A DNA stretch of 64,000 nt, taken from NCBI GenBank assembly GCA_965220235.1, contig OZ244815.1, forward strand, positions 744,001 to 808,000, read 5' to 3'. How positions within the stretch are numbered: the stretch's first letter is position 1; each line of letters starts with the position of its first letter. Shown here piece by piece: positions 54,555-63,798 of this stretch. Position numbers and translations under genes: made by a program. The stretch is from Bin55 sp965220235. Lineage in GTDB: Bacteria; Pseudomonadota; Gammaproteobacteria; Pseudomonadales; Azotimanducaceae. The notes below the pieces were generated by a model. It made no database searches, had not been told where the DNA came from, and saw nothing but the letters and a program-made list of their open reading frames with translations.

Positions 54555-54980
54555 TCACTCCTCAGTGCCAATTGGTCGATGAATGAAAATGAATGTAGCG
54601 GACCACGTAATCAGAACCAATCCGATCAGCGACTCGATTGCCGTCACAATTCGAACTGGACCGATAGGATAGAGGTCGCCGAAACCGACCGTGGTATACA
54701 CAATCGACGAGTAATACAGGAAGTCGTAGTTCGACTCGATCGCCGCGATCTTGCCGAATTCCGATTCAAACGACATGAGCCAATAGACCAAAGCGAAAAC
54801 GCCAATCTCCAGCATGTGGAGGACCATCAGGCACAGTAATGTAATCAAGACACGCAAACGTCCGAAGAATCGGGCGAGTCGTCTATTTAGTGTTTCAAGA
54901 ATCTCATAGTGAAGTCCGACACTGACAATCGATGCAACGAACGCGATGAGGCAGGCGAGTGGGTAGTACGTATCAAACAT
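54555..54980 (-). CDS. two-transmembrane potassium channel
   Basis: 141 residues from ATG 54980 (GGAGGG upstream). Hydrophobic helices lie at about 8-22, 45-68 and 112-135, with the potassium selectivity filter TTVGFGD at 96-102 before the last helix. This is a single-pore KcsA-like module with no obvious regulatory domain. It overlaps the end of the PLP-enzyme gene by 8 bp and ends 3 bp before the dehydratase gene, an odd place for a channel. Confidence 0.85.
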   Translation of the reverse strand: MFDTYYPLACLIAFVASIVSVGLHYEILETLNRRLARFFGRLRVLITLLCLMVLHMLEIGVFALVYWLMSFESEFGKIAAIESNYDFLYYSSIVYTTVGFGDLYPIGPVRIVTAIESLIGLVLITWSATFIFIHRPIGTEE

Positions 54981-56109
54981 CAGTAAATACCCTCCCACTA
55001 CGTGCGTTGATCGCTAATCGGTCCAACAATTGGTAATCGTCGTCGACGAGCGTGAAGTGGTCATAAAGGTTGATGGTTGGGTCGCAGTGAGGTGGCGTAA
55101 TCAACACTTGCGTACCAACTGCAACGGTTGTGGTCGCATCCTCAAAGATCAAGCCACCGTGTTCATCACCCTTAAATACGTACTTTGCGCTCGCATCGAT
55201 TCCGGCGTAGACCTGAGGGAGCACTGAGTCTGTAGAAAAGGCTTTTAAACCGGCATCGGTCGTTACGTTTCCAGGTGTATTCGCCGAGACCACAGTTGTC
55301 AGCACGAAGAGGGAAGGTTGGAATGGCAACTCGCCGTTTGTGTTCCACTCGATGCTCACGTATTCGAGATCCATGAAAGGATACGAACCTGCTTGCAGTT
55401 CGGTAGCTACACCACCTTGCCAGTCGATGTCGTGAGTGCCCGTCCCTCCGCCTGAGACGATAGGGCATGGAATACGTTGTTCTTCTAGCTGACGTTTAAA
55501 TGTCTCTACGCGTTGCCAGAGTTCGTGCGAACGGCGAGTGCGTTGACCAATGCTCTCGACGTGCATCAGATTGCCCGCATAACACTGGACGCCTTTGAAG
55601 TTGAACGAAGGTGAATCGTGCAACCTCCTCGCCAATGCAAGAGCCTCGCGTCCCATTTCGATCCCTGTTCGATGCATGCCCGGATCAAGGTCTACAAGAA
55701 CGTCGAGTGGATGGTTCGCGTCAGAGATTTCCTCGAAGTGAGGGATCATCACCGGACTATCGACGACGCAGATGAGTTCGGCCACCCGATTGCGAATTGA
55801 ATGAAGGCGATCGACGTGTCGTTGAAGTGCTAAGGGGGACGTGATTAGGACGCTATCTCCCGCGTCTGCGAGGTGTTCGGCTTCACTTAACGTTGCACAG
55901 CAAATACCGATAGCTCCACGATCAATTTGCTTTTTCGCAACACCGTTCGATTTGTGCGTCTTGGCATGAGGACGTAACGCGAAATCGTGTGCTTCACAAT
56001 GCGCTGACATCTTTGTGAGATTCGCTTGAAACGGCGCATCAAGGAGCAGTAAGCAAGGTGTCTGCAAATCCTGCAGATGAGAGGGTAGGCGAGCTAGATT
56101 AGTGGTCAT
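54973..56109 (-). CDS. DSD1-like PLP enzyme (D-threonine aldolase / D-serine dehydratase type)
   Basis: 378 residues. An alanine-racemase-like barrel with PLP lysine 50 in RPHAKTHKS, and a C-terminal metal site His341/Cys342 in TPPHCDPTINLYDHF, the zinc pair of D-serine dehydratases and D-threonine aldolases. It acts on a D-amino acid or beta-hydroxy amino acid. It is the first gene of a leftward operon, divergent from a TauD-type gene. Confidence 0.88.
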   Translation of the reverse strand: MTTNLARLPSHLQDLQTPCLLLLDAPFQANLTKMSAHCEAHDFALRPHAKTHKSNGVAKKQIDRGAIGICCATLSEAEHLADAGDSVLITSPLALQRHVDRLHSIRNRVAELICVVDSPVMIPHFEEISDANHPLDVLVDLDPGMHRTGIEMGREALALARRLHDSPSFNFKGVQCYAGNLMHVESIGQRTRRSHELWQRVETFKRQLEEQRIPCPIVSGGGTGTHDIDWQGGVATELQAGSYPFMDLEYVSIEWNTNGELPFQPSLFVLTTVVSANTPGNVTTDAGLKAFSTDSVLPQVYAGIDASAKYVFKGDEHGGLIFEDATTTVAVGTQVLITPPHCDPTINLYDHFTLVDDDYQLLDRLAINARSGRVFTDV

Positions 56110-56291
56110 GCGCCGAGAGTCCAGGCGTTGCCATGTCGAGATTAACTGAGGGCCTCGAGCGACTGTAAATTAGAGTAGATGGTAGTTCTCACTCCTCGTC
56201 GCGTAATTGTCCATGGTGATTAGCCGACCGCGAACGCGTCATTTTGCCGAACGAGTATGCTTAAACCTACGTCGCTTAGTCGAGCGGAGCT

Positions 56292-57113
56292 ATGCCAGCA
56301 CTACTTCAACCGATCGAGACCAGTTCACTCAAAGCGGAATTGATGACAGGACATACTGGCGTCCGCATCACTGGAGTACCGATACCCGAGATGTCTGATG
56401 ACCAAGTTGAGGAAGTGCGGCGATTGGTGGGCGAGTACTGTGTTGGAGTCTTCCCTGAACAGTACCTTACGCCTGTAGAACAACGAGACTTTCTCGGTCG
56501 CTTTGGAAAGGTGACCGTAACGCCTGGCGTGAATATGCAAACCGAGTACGACATGGTTCACAAGGTCGCGAACCGTGGTGATCTGGATCATCCCGTTTCT
56601 GGTGGGTTTCACACTGATACATGCTTCGTTGAGAAACCGCCGTCGTTTTCTTCTCTAAACGCAATTGAAGTACCAGAACACGGTGGTGACACCATCTTCT
56701 GCAATCAGTACATGGCGTATGACTCGTTGTCTGATGTAATGAAAGGATGGTTGAAAGGCCTGCGTCTAAAGCATGTTGTCAGTGGAACCGATCGTCCTGA
56801 AGAGTGCCCTGATCCGGTGTGGCATCCCGCGGTTCGGACCCATCCGGTCACAGGTCGTAAAGCGTTGTACGTTACGTTTGCCGACCGTTGTATCGAAGCA
56901 GAAGGAATGACACCGGCGGAAGGTAGGAATCTAATCGATTTTCTCTACAAGCACTCACTAAGAGACCATGCGATGTTCCGACATAGATGGCAGGTCGGCG
57001 ACTTCGCGATGTGGGACAATCGATGTGCGTTACATGCGGCCGTCTATGACCATGGCGATCAACCTCGAGTGTTGTACCGAGTCATGTGCGAAGGTGAGAA
57101 ACCTTACGAGTGA
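56292..57113 (+). CDS. TauD/TfdA-family 2-oxoglutarate-dependent dioxygenase
   Basis: About 272 residues with the iron facial triad His107/Asp109 (GGFHTDTCF) and distal His247 (DNRCALHAAVYD), and the 2-oxoglutarate Arg in RVLYRVMCEG. Relatives hydroxylate taurine, phenoxyacetates or other small acids. The start is ATG 56292. Stands alone, divergent from the DSD1-like gene and convergent with the SDR; cofactors are Fe(II), oxygen and 2-oxoglutarate. The substrate is unknown. Confidence 0.88.
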   Translation: MPALLQPIETSSLKAELMTGHTGVRITGVPIPEMSDDQVEEVRRLVGEYCVGVFPEQYLTPVEQRDFLGRFGKVTVTPGVNMQTEYDMVHKVANRGDLDHPVSGGFHTDTCFVEKPPSFSSLNAIEVPEHGGDTIFCNQYMAYDSLSDVMKGWLKGLRLKHVVSGTDRPEECPDPVWHPAVRTHPVTGRKALYVTFADRCIEAEGMTPAEGRNLIDFLYKHSLRDHAMFRHRWQVGDFAMWDNRCALHAAVYDHGDQPRVLYRVMCEGEKPYE

Positions 57114-57204
57114 TTAGATCCGAACCGCCCTAATGGTCACAGCACGACTACATCGTATGCGCGAGACGTCGTGATTTACGCGGCGTCGGTATTAGAAACT
57201 CGGA

Positions 57205-58056
57205 CTAGCTAAGCTCAGCGCAATAGTTAGCCCAATATTCGAACGCACCTTCGATTTCTTTGGTTCTTGCTTGCACCATTGGCGCGAAGTCAGGGTGTGT
57301 AAAGATGTAAAACTGGTCGTTCTGGACCGCATGCAAGACCATATCACCTACAACATCTGGTTCAAGGATGTTGCGCATGACGTCATTGGGGACTGCTTCA
57401 GAATCCGTATTCGCACGTTCGAAATTCGTTTCGTTTGTTGCAGATAGAGAAGTCGGTCGGTTTCGACTCGCGGTGAAGATATTGGTGTTCACCACACCAG
57501 GACATAAAACAGAAACGCCAATGCCATGTTCGGCGAGCTCTACACGCAGTGTTTCCGATAGACCCACCACAGCGAACTTGGTAGCACCGTAAATACCAAG
57601 TCTCGGAACCGCGATGTGTCCAGCGAGCGACGCTGTATTGACTACATGACCGCCTTCTTCGTGCGCGATCATGTCGGCAAGAAATGCATTAAGACCGTTA
57701 TAAACGCCGTCCAAATTCACGTTCATGGTCCAGCGCCAATCATTGGGTTCGGCTTCTGCGAATGTACCACCGGTGACGACTCCAGCATTATTTACCAAGA
57801 CATGAATGTTGCCGAATGCTTCCTTCGTCTTGGCTGCGCCTTCAGCGACAGAGTCGAGGTCGGATACATCGACGTGCAAACCTATGACTGAAGCGTTCGT
57901 CTCGTCGAACTCATCGACGACCGCCTTCAGTGGTTCAGCTTCGATGTCTGCAACTGCGACCTTCATGCCAGCGGCAGCGAAGGAGCGAACCATGGCTAAG
58001 CCCATGCCGCTTGCGCCACCTGTTACGAACGCAGTTTTTCCTGCAACATTTTTCAC
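57205..58056 (-). CDS. classical short-chain dehydrogenase/reductase
   Basis: 283 residues. The cofactor motif TGGASGMG starts at 12, NNAG is at 89-92, and the catalytic Ser143, Tyr156 and Lys160 (IYGATK) follow. The turn after beta-2 (ADIEAE) has an acidic residue, so NAD is likely. The tail FEYWANYCAELS suits the larger steroid- or polyol-type SDRs. The start is GTG behind AAAGGA. A decayed duplicate of its first codons lies at 59744-59764. Confidence 0.9.
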   Translation of the reverse strand: MKNVAGKTAFVTGGASGMGLAMVRSFAAAGMKVAVADIEAEPLKAVVDEFDETNASVIGLHVDVSDLDSVAEGAAKTKEAFGNIHVLVNNAGVVTGGTFAEAEPNDWRWTMNVNLDGVYNGLNAFLADMIAHEEGGHVVNTASLAGHIAVPRLGIYGATKFAVVGLSETLRVELAEHGIGVSVLCPGVVNTNIFTASRNRPTSLSATNETNFERANTDSEAVPNDVMRNILEPDVVGDMVLHAVQNDQFYIFTHPDFAPMVQARTKEIEGAFEYWANYCAELS

Positions 58057-58227
58057 GTATGGTTGTCCTTTTCGTTCGAAACCGTCAATGCGTCAGCTAT
58101 CCAGTTCTCTACATCTTAGAACGGGAGATCTTGAGCATTCGCAAGCAATTATCGAACACGCACGTGGGCGAAGGACAAAGAGGACACCCCTGATTGACAC
58201 AGCTGGATGGAGTCAGCACTACGGATA
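58035..58227. repeat. direct repeat copy A (live SDR start, dead ABC start)
   Basis: This copy aligns with 59744-59935 almost without gaps. By hand: 34/42 identical at the SDR end, about 50/86 in the middle and 36/47 at the ABC end; about 65 % overall. It holds the intact SDR start. Its other end, from 58188, resembles the first codons of the ABC ATPase (frame reading WSQHYG then TAG), but it has no start codon and is broken. It is interpreted as the old SDR/ABC divergent promoter after duplication. Confidence 0.7.
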
Positions 58228-58249
58228 GATCTATGTTGCAGACGGTGGA

Positions 58250-59503
58250 TTATTTTGCGACGAAGGAGGCAAGTAGCGATTGGAGTCGGGCGGGTGTTGT
58301 TGCGTCGATGTGGATGTAGTGTCCGTCAGTCCAATCCGCCAACCGGCGCAATCCGAGAGCGATCGCGCGCACGAGATCAGCGTCCCGCGCGCTATAGGTG
58401 TGCTCTAGCCACAGATGATGGACAATCAGCGTGCGGGTGTCCCTATCGATTCGCAGGTCCGCTCGACCAACAAGTCGATCACCGTACAAGATCGGCATCA
58501 CGTAATAGCCCCATTGCCGTTTAGCAGCGGGTTTGTACACCTCCCAGACATACTCGAACTCGAACCATTGAGCGGCTCTACCGCGCGCCGAGACGAACTC
58601 TAGCGGAGGCAGGAACGTAGCCTCGGTCAGCGTGTCCGCCCTTGGCGTGCGCCAGGCTCGAGGTACTGACCCACTCTGCACTGTCGCTAGCTGCTCAACC
58701 CGTTCCCTAAGCACATAGTGAACAGGCTCATCAGCGATCTGCGTTCGTACGGCCGCGCCCGATGTAAGGAGTTCGTCCAATCTACGGCTCTCCTCGTCAG
58801 GGTCTGCACCGCGTCGGGCGAGATGTCGGAATCGACGAGCCCAGTCGCGCGCTGTTGCTAGACCCAGCAAGGCGAGCGCTTTGCGCGCGAAGAAGCTGTC
58901 GGCCTCTTCAGCTGACGCGGCGTGCTGTACCTCGATCGGCGCAACGTCACGACGCAAAGCGTAGAGGCGCTCGAATCCTCTACGCCCGTATGTCATTAGC
59001 TCACCTGTCAACCAGAGATATCGAAGGGCACGAGCCGTGTCTTTGTCCGATCGGAACGCTCCCCGACTCCTCGGACCGGTATAGTCCCGGTTTGCTACGG
59101 GTCCTCGCGACAAGATGTCATTCTTGAGCCTCTTGAGAAGCTGCTTATGTTCCGACGCGAACGCACGCGATTTCTCCTCCGCTGCTCGACGCGCCATATG
59201 AACCCGCCAATATGGGAGTTCGCCCATAGGAAGTACGTACAACGTACCTCCGTAGTCGAAAAACTCGCGACTCGTGTACAGCAGATGGTTGAGATGATCG
59301 GGGCGATAGTTCCACACACGGGCGTGCAATGCGAGGTCATGGCTTCGACCGACCACATTTAGGGGATCAATTTGTACCAAGCCTGACTGGTGCAGAGCTT
59401 TCCGGGTACCGGGGCGACCGGACGACCGCCGCCCAGGCCAGAGTCCTTGGCAGCCGAGGATGAACCGTCGGGCGGTCTGAGGTGAGACTACGAACTCGGT
59501 CAA
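58250..59503 (-). CDS. ycaQ: YcaQ/AlkZ2-like DNA glycosylase (winged-helix, crosslink repair)
   Basis: 417 residues of the HTH_42 family. The catalytic Q-x-D motif is LVQIDPLNV (Gln44/Asp46), followed by GRSHDLALHARV. Members are monofunctional glycosylases that unhook nitrogen-mustard-type interstrand crosslinks and alkylated purines. The gene is GC-richer by eye than its neighbours (sampled lines: 40/60 and 37/60 G+C versus 31/60 in the adjacent SDR), is flanked by two diverged copies of a promoter segment, and looks acquired. It is intact. Confidence 0.88.
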   Translation of the reverse strand: MTEFVVSPQTARRFILGCQGLWPGRRSSGRPGTRKALHQSGLVQIDPLNVVGRSHDLALHARVWNYRPDHLNHLLYTSREFFDYGGTLYVLPMGELPYWRVHMARRAAEEKSRAFASEHKQLLKRLKNDILSRGPVANRDYTGPRSRGAFRSDKDTARALRYLWLTGELMTYGRRGFERLYALRRDVAPIEVQHAASAEEADSFFARKALALLGLATARDWARRFRHLARRGADPDEESRRLDELLTSGAAVRTQIADEPVHYVLRERVEQLATVQSGSVPRAWRTPRADTLTEATFLPPLEFVSARGRAAQWFEFEYVWEVYKPAAKRQWGYYVMPILYGDRLVGRADLRIDRDTRTLIVHHLWLEHTYSARDADLVRAIALGLRRLADWTDGHYIHIDATTPARLQSLLASFVAK

Positions 59504-59897
59504 CTTAACTTTCCCAAAATGGTGTCGATCACTTGAGTCGATTTATTCTGCAACAACCGTTGTTGCCGCTAATTCTTCTGATACTGCGATCCTTGATGGT
59601 CAGTCTTTAAGTTTGGCACGTACGACAGCTTATTAACGACAACAATTTTGGACGGCACCGTGAATGCCGTTCGTACATCCAATCCGAAGCGTTACTGCTC
59701 GTGGTGATCGATTATTGCTCTGGTACAGATCTCTATTAGGACACTTTTCCTGCAACATTTCTTAGGTTCGGTTGTCCTATACGTTTGGTTTTATCCGTGC
59801 CTAGTTATCCGATCCTTCGTGGGTCAGAAGATGCAATAACGGGCATGTGTAAGCTATTAGCGAATAAACCCATGCTAGGAGGACGAAGGGGACACCT
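59504..59897. other. 394-bp region between ycaQ and the ABC operon
   Basis: 59504-59743 holds no recognisable gene, only AT-richer unique sequence. From 59744 it is direct-repeat copy B. The minus strand near 59764 reads RNVAGK, matching the SDR N-terminus, then hits stop codons: a dead SDR start. The ABC ATPase start follows at 59898 with GGAGG and AGGGGA upstream. Confidence 0.65.
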
Positions 59898-59935
59898 ATG
59901 CTTAAAGCAGTGGGATTGAGTCGGCACTACGGATC
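59744..59935. repeat. direct repeat copy B (dead SDR start, live ABC start)
   Basis: Partner of 58035-58227, at a constant offset of 1,709/1,708 bp. Here the SDR start is decayed (RNVAGK then a stop) and the ABC ATPase start is live. The complementary decay of the two copies is what a segmental duplication with an insertion between them would leave. Confidence 0.7.
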
Positions 59936-60812
59936 AGTTAAAGCCGCCGACAATGTTTCATTTAGCGTCGATGCAGGCGAAATCGTTGGACTTTTGGGTC
60001 ACAACGGCGCGGGCAAGACCACCGTGATGAAACTGCTTACCGGATTCATCGAGCCTACATCGGGTGAGGCGTGGGTCGACGACATGCTTGTCGAAGACGA
60101 TCCGGTGGCGGCGCAAGCACAGATTGGTTATTTACCCGAGAGCCAACCGTTCTATGGAGAAATGTCGGTCGCGGACTATCTGATGTTCGCCGCAACAATG
60201 CGTGGAATCCCGTATGAGGACCGCGGTGCTAGTGTTCAAAAAGTGGTAGAAGACACGGACTTAGGCGGACGTTTTCTCGACACGATTGGAACACTATCTA
60301 GAGGCTTTCAGCAACGTGTGTCGGTTGCGCAAGCGATTCTGCATCAACCGCCCGTGCTGATTCTTGACGAACCAACGAACGGATTAGACCCGACACAGAC
60401 GATTCAAATGCGAGAGTTAATTCAACGACTCGCGGAGACGTCTACCGTAATTCTGTCGACGCACATCATGCAGGAAGTTGATGCGATATGTGATCGTGTC
60501 CTCATCATGCGAGATGGTGAGCTTGTCGTCGATGAGCGGTTAGATGAGCTCAATCGCGCGGCACGGATATCGGTACGCAGTAGTGCAAGTCGCGAGCAAT
60601 TGAATAGCGTGACAGGTCTTCGTGTCGACAAGGGGCATGACGTAGACGAGTACTTTCTTCATGTTGGCGACGCAACGGATGCCAATGCACAAATCAAGGA
60701 GCTCGTCCCCAAATTAGTCGAGGCGAATGTGTCGATTTACGGAATTAACCCCGAACGGCACGACTTGGAAACACTTTTCGCAAGTGTTAGTGAGGGAACC
60801 CATGCAGCGTAA
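59898..60812 (+). CDS. ABC transporter ATPase (GldA-like)
   Basis: 304 residues: Walker A GHNGAGKT (34-41), signature LSRGFQQRVSVAQ, Walker B VLILDEPTNGLDP and the His switch STHIMQEVD. The C-terminal about 90 residues are the extension seen in ABC-2 exporters of the GldA/NosF type. It is the first gene of a three-gene rightward operon with GldF-GldG and a DUF4340 gene. Confidence 0.94.
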   Translation: MLKAVGLSRHYGSVKAADNVSFSVDAGEIVGLLGHNGAGKTTVMKLLTGFIEPTSGEAWVDDMLVEDDPVAAQAQIGYLPESQPFYGEMSVADYLMFAATMRGIPYEDRGASVQKVVEDTDLGGRFLDTIGTLSRGFQQRVSVAQAILHQPPVLILDEPTNGLDPTQTIQMRELIQRLAETSTVILSTHIMQEVDAICDRVLIMRDGELVVDERLDELNRAARISVRSSASREQLNSVTGLRVDKGHDVDEYFLHVGDATDANAQIKELVPKLVEANVSIYGINPERHDLETLFASVSEGTHAA

Positions 60813-63798
60813 CGCCAGTCTTGACATCGCATGGAAGGAACTTGCGATGTTCTTCTCTTCCCCTATTGGTTATCTATTTCTTGCTGCCTATCTAGGCGTG
60901 ACGCTCTTTGTGTTTTTCTGGGTTGAACAGTTTTTCGCCCGAAATATCGCCGATGTCCGACCGATGTTCGAGTGGCTACCTATCCTGCTGATATTCCTTG
61001 CGGCGGCATTAACGATGCGTTCGTGGAGCGACGAGCGTCGTATCGGAACGATCGAATTCCTTTCAACCATGCCGGTCCGCGATTGGGAGCTGGTTGCGGG
61101 TAAGTTCCTCGCATGTCTTTTATTGTTGATCATCGCGCTCGCAATGACGCTCCCGATACCCATCACCGTTTCGCTGTTAGGCAACATCGACTGGGGTCCA
61201 GTTTTCGCTGGATACGTTGCGTCGATTTTGCTCGGTGCCGCGTATTTAAGTATCGGTGTATTTATCAGCGCGCGGAGCGAGAATCAGATTGTCGCGCTCA
61301 TTCTCTCGGTATTCACATGTGGCGTGTTTTATGCGATTGGCAGTCCCTTCCTAACGGAATTGTTCGGAAACGAGACGGCAGATGTGCTTCGTGGGATCGG
61401 CTCGGGTTCGAGATTCGAATCGATAACTCGAGGTGTCGTTGATTTTCGAGATCTGTACTTCTATGTCTCTGTCACTCTGACTTTTCTCGTCTTGAACGTG
61501 CATGCTTTGCGGAGTATGGGTTGGAGCGATGCTGGGAATAAACAGAAGCATCGAAATACGTTCGTGTTACTCGGTCTTCTGGTTGCAAATTTGCTAATCG
61601 CAAACATTTGGCTCAACTATGTTAAAGTCCTTCGTTGGGACGTGACGGAAGGCGATCAGTACTCGATCTCGGACGTTACGAAGAACCAACTCGGTCAACT
61701 CACTGAACCGTTGTTGATTCGTGGATATTTCAGCGCGAAAACACACCCATTACTCGCGCCGCTCGTTCCACAACTAAGTGATTTACTCGCGGAATACGAG
61801 ATATCCGGTCGTAACGTCGTGCGTGTGGAATTGATTGACCCGACGACGAATCCGGAAGTTGAAGACGAAGCGAATTCGAAGTACGGGATTCGCCCGGTTC
61901 CGTTTCAAGTTCGTGACCGGCATGAAGCCAGTCTAGTCAATTCTTACTTCAATGTCTTGGTCATGTATGGCGACGACTATGAGGTGCTCGGGTTTCAGGA
62001 TCTCATTGAGGTGAAAGCAGCCAATGAATTCGACTTGGACGTGCAACTTAAGAATCCCGAGTACCAAATTACGCGCAGTATCAAGAAAGTGCAATCGGGG
62101 TTTCGTAGCGGCGGGTCGCCTTTTGATTTCATTCCACAACCCGTACGTTTCGATGGCTACATCTCTAATCCAGAAAAGCTGCCGCCTGGACTTGAAGAAG
62201 GTCGAGCACCACTAATCAGCGCGTTAGAACAACTTGAAGAAGGCGCGAACGGCAAGTTCTCCTGGAGCATCGTCGATCCTGAAGCAGGCGATGGCAGCGA
62301 AGCTGAACGAATCGCAATGGAACTTGGCTTGCAGCCGATGGCAGCGAGTCTGTTTGACGTAAACCGTTTCTACTACTACCTCACGTTGACGGACGATCGG
62401 ATTGTGGTAACGCTTCCGATACCAGAAGGAATGGACGTTGAAGGCTTCAATCGGGTGTTGGAAGAAGGTCTACAACGTTTCGCTGCAGGCTTGCTGACAT
62501 CGATTGCGCTGTACAGTCCTACGCCGCCACCAACGATGCCGCAAAACCCCTACATGCAACAACCGCAGCAAGTCGACGACTTCAGAGAGATATACGCAAC
62601 TCTGACCGAAGATTTTGACGTTCAGAAAGTCTCACTCGATTCGCCTGTCCCGACGGAAGCAGATCTGCTGATGGTGGTTGCGCCAGATGCCTTAAGCAGG
62701 ACAAAGCTGTTCCACGTCGATCAGTTCTTAATGGCTGGTGGCACAGTCGTGGTCGCATCCAGTGCGTACACGACGACATTGACGCAGCAAGCCATGACCG
62801 CGATTCCAACGAATACCGGCATGAGTGATTGGTTGGCTCATCACGGGGTTGAGATTGAGCAAGCCATGCTGATGGATAGCAATAACTCAAGACTTCCCGT
62901 TCCGGTTACGCGCCAAGTTGGACCAATCTCGATTCAGGAAGTCCGAATGATCGATTACCCATATTTCGTCGAGCTTTCGAGTGATGGATTGAATTCTGAA
63001 AATCCGATTACGAATAGCTTGAATCAGCTTGCACTTCCCTGGAGTTCCCCGCTCAATGTAAATGAGGAGATTCAAGCGTCACGAGCCGTGACGACGTTGC
63101 TACACACTGGTAACACGGCATGGCGGGATAACGCACCGGACATCCGACCGAAAGTTGATGAAGCAGGTAATTCGCCTTACTTCCCGAGTTCCGAGCAGCG
63201 GCAAGAAACAGTGGGTGTCCTCTTAGAAGGTCGATTTGACTCGTTCTTTACCGAGTCACCTGTTTACGAAGAAGCGATTGCTTCGGTACAGGAGGACATC
63301 GAAGATTCTGAATCCGAAGAGGAATCGATTGACGACATTCTTGCCGCTCATGACCATACCCACGGTCACGAGCATGACCATAGCGCAGATGATGCGGTTG
63401 ATCTCACAGATTCCGAAGATACATTAGGTACAGTAGCGAGTGTGATTTCGCAGTCGCCAGAATCCGCACGACTCATCGTGTTTGGTTCCTCGTCGTTTGT
63501 AGCGGATTCAGCGTTAGGAATGTTGGCGTCTGCTCGTGGTCAACGTTACACCGATAGCCTACAACTGATGGCGAATATCGCCGACTGGTCGACTGAGGAC
63601 ACGTCGTTGATGAGTATCCGAGGACGAGGTCAATTCACACGCACATTGCCGCCGTTAAGTAACGTGGACCGACAAGTGTGGGAGTACGTGAACTACGCAC
63701 TAGCGATGTTGCTCATCGCGGGGACTTTTGGAGTTTTTCTATTCACGCGAGCTCAACGTAACCGACGTTATCGCGAGATCTTTGGAGGCGTAGCATGA
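60802..63798 (+). CDS. fused ABC-2 permease / GldG-type protein with His-rich insert
   Basis: About 998 residues from ATG 60802 (GAGGGA upstream); it overlaps the ATPase gene by 11 bp. The N-terminus is a GldF-type ABC-2 permease (about six helices in residues 1-240, beginning SLDIAWKELAMFFSSPIGYL). It is followed directly by a GldG-type domain (helix near 260, then a large periplasmic DUF7088/ABC-type_uncharacterised region) and a last C-terminal helix. Near residues 850-860 is HDHTHGHEHDH in an acidic stretch, a likely metal site. Unlike Bacteroidetes Gld genes, no gliding genes are near; the cargo is unknown. Confidence 0.82.
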   Translation: MQRNASLDIAWKELAMFFSSPIGYLFLAAYLGVTLFVFFWVEQFFARNIADVRPMFEWLPILLIFLAAALTMRSWSDERRIGTIEFLSTMPVRDWELVAGKFLACLLLLIIALAMTLPIPITVSLLGNIDWGPVFAGYVASILLGAAYLSIGVFISARSENQIVALILSVFTCGVFYAIGSPFLTELFGNETADVLRGIGSGSRFESITRGVVDFRDLYFYVSVTLTFLVLNVHALRSMGWSDAGNKQKHRNTFVLLGLLVANLLIANIWLNYVKVLRWDVTEGDQYSISDVTKNQLGQLTEPLLIRGYFSAKTHPLLAPLVPQLSDLLAEYEISGRNVVRVELIDPTTNPEVEDEANSKYGIRPVPFQVRDRHEASLVNSYFNVLVMYGDDYEVLGFQDLIEVKAANEFDLDVQLKNPEYQITRSIKKVQSGFRSGGSPFDFIPQPVRFDGYISNPEKLPPGLEEGRAPLISALEQLEEGANGKFSWSIVDPEAGDGSEAERIAMELGLQPMAASLFDVNRFYYYLTLTDDRIVVTLPIPEGMDVEGFNRVLEEGLQRFAAGLLTSIALYSPTPPPTMPQNPYMQQPQQVDDFREIYATLTEDFDVQKVSLDSPVPTEADLLMVVAPDALSRTKLFHVDQFLMAGGTVVVASSAYTTTLTQQAMTAIPTNTGMSDWLAHHGVEIEQAMLMDSNNSRLPVPVTRQVGPISIQEVRMIDYPYFVELSSDGLNSENPITNSLNQLALPWSSPLNVNEEIQASRAVTTLLHTGNTAWRDNAPDIRPKVDEAGNSPYFPSSEQRQETVGVLLEGRFDSFFTESPVYEEAIASVQEDIEDSESEEESIDDILAAHDHTHGHEHDHSADDAVDLTDSEDTLGTVASVISQSPESARLIVFGSSSFVADSALGMLASARGQRYTDSLQLMANIADWSTEDTSLMSIRGRGQFTRTLPPLSNVDRQVWEYVNYALAMLLIAGTFGVFLFTRAQRNRRYREIFGGVA

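Noticed and set aside
57114..57204. CACGAC...GTCGTG inverted repeat as a terminator between the TauD gene and the SDR
   Set aside because: Only 6 bp with a long spacer and no T-run on either side; expected by chance.
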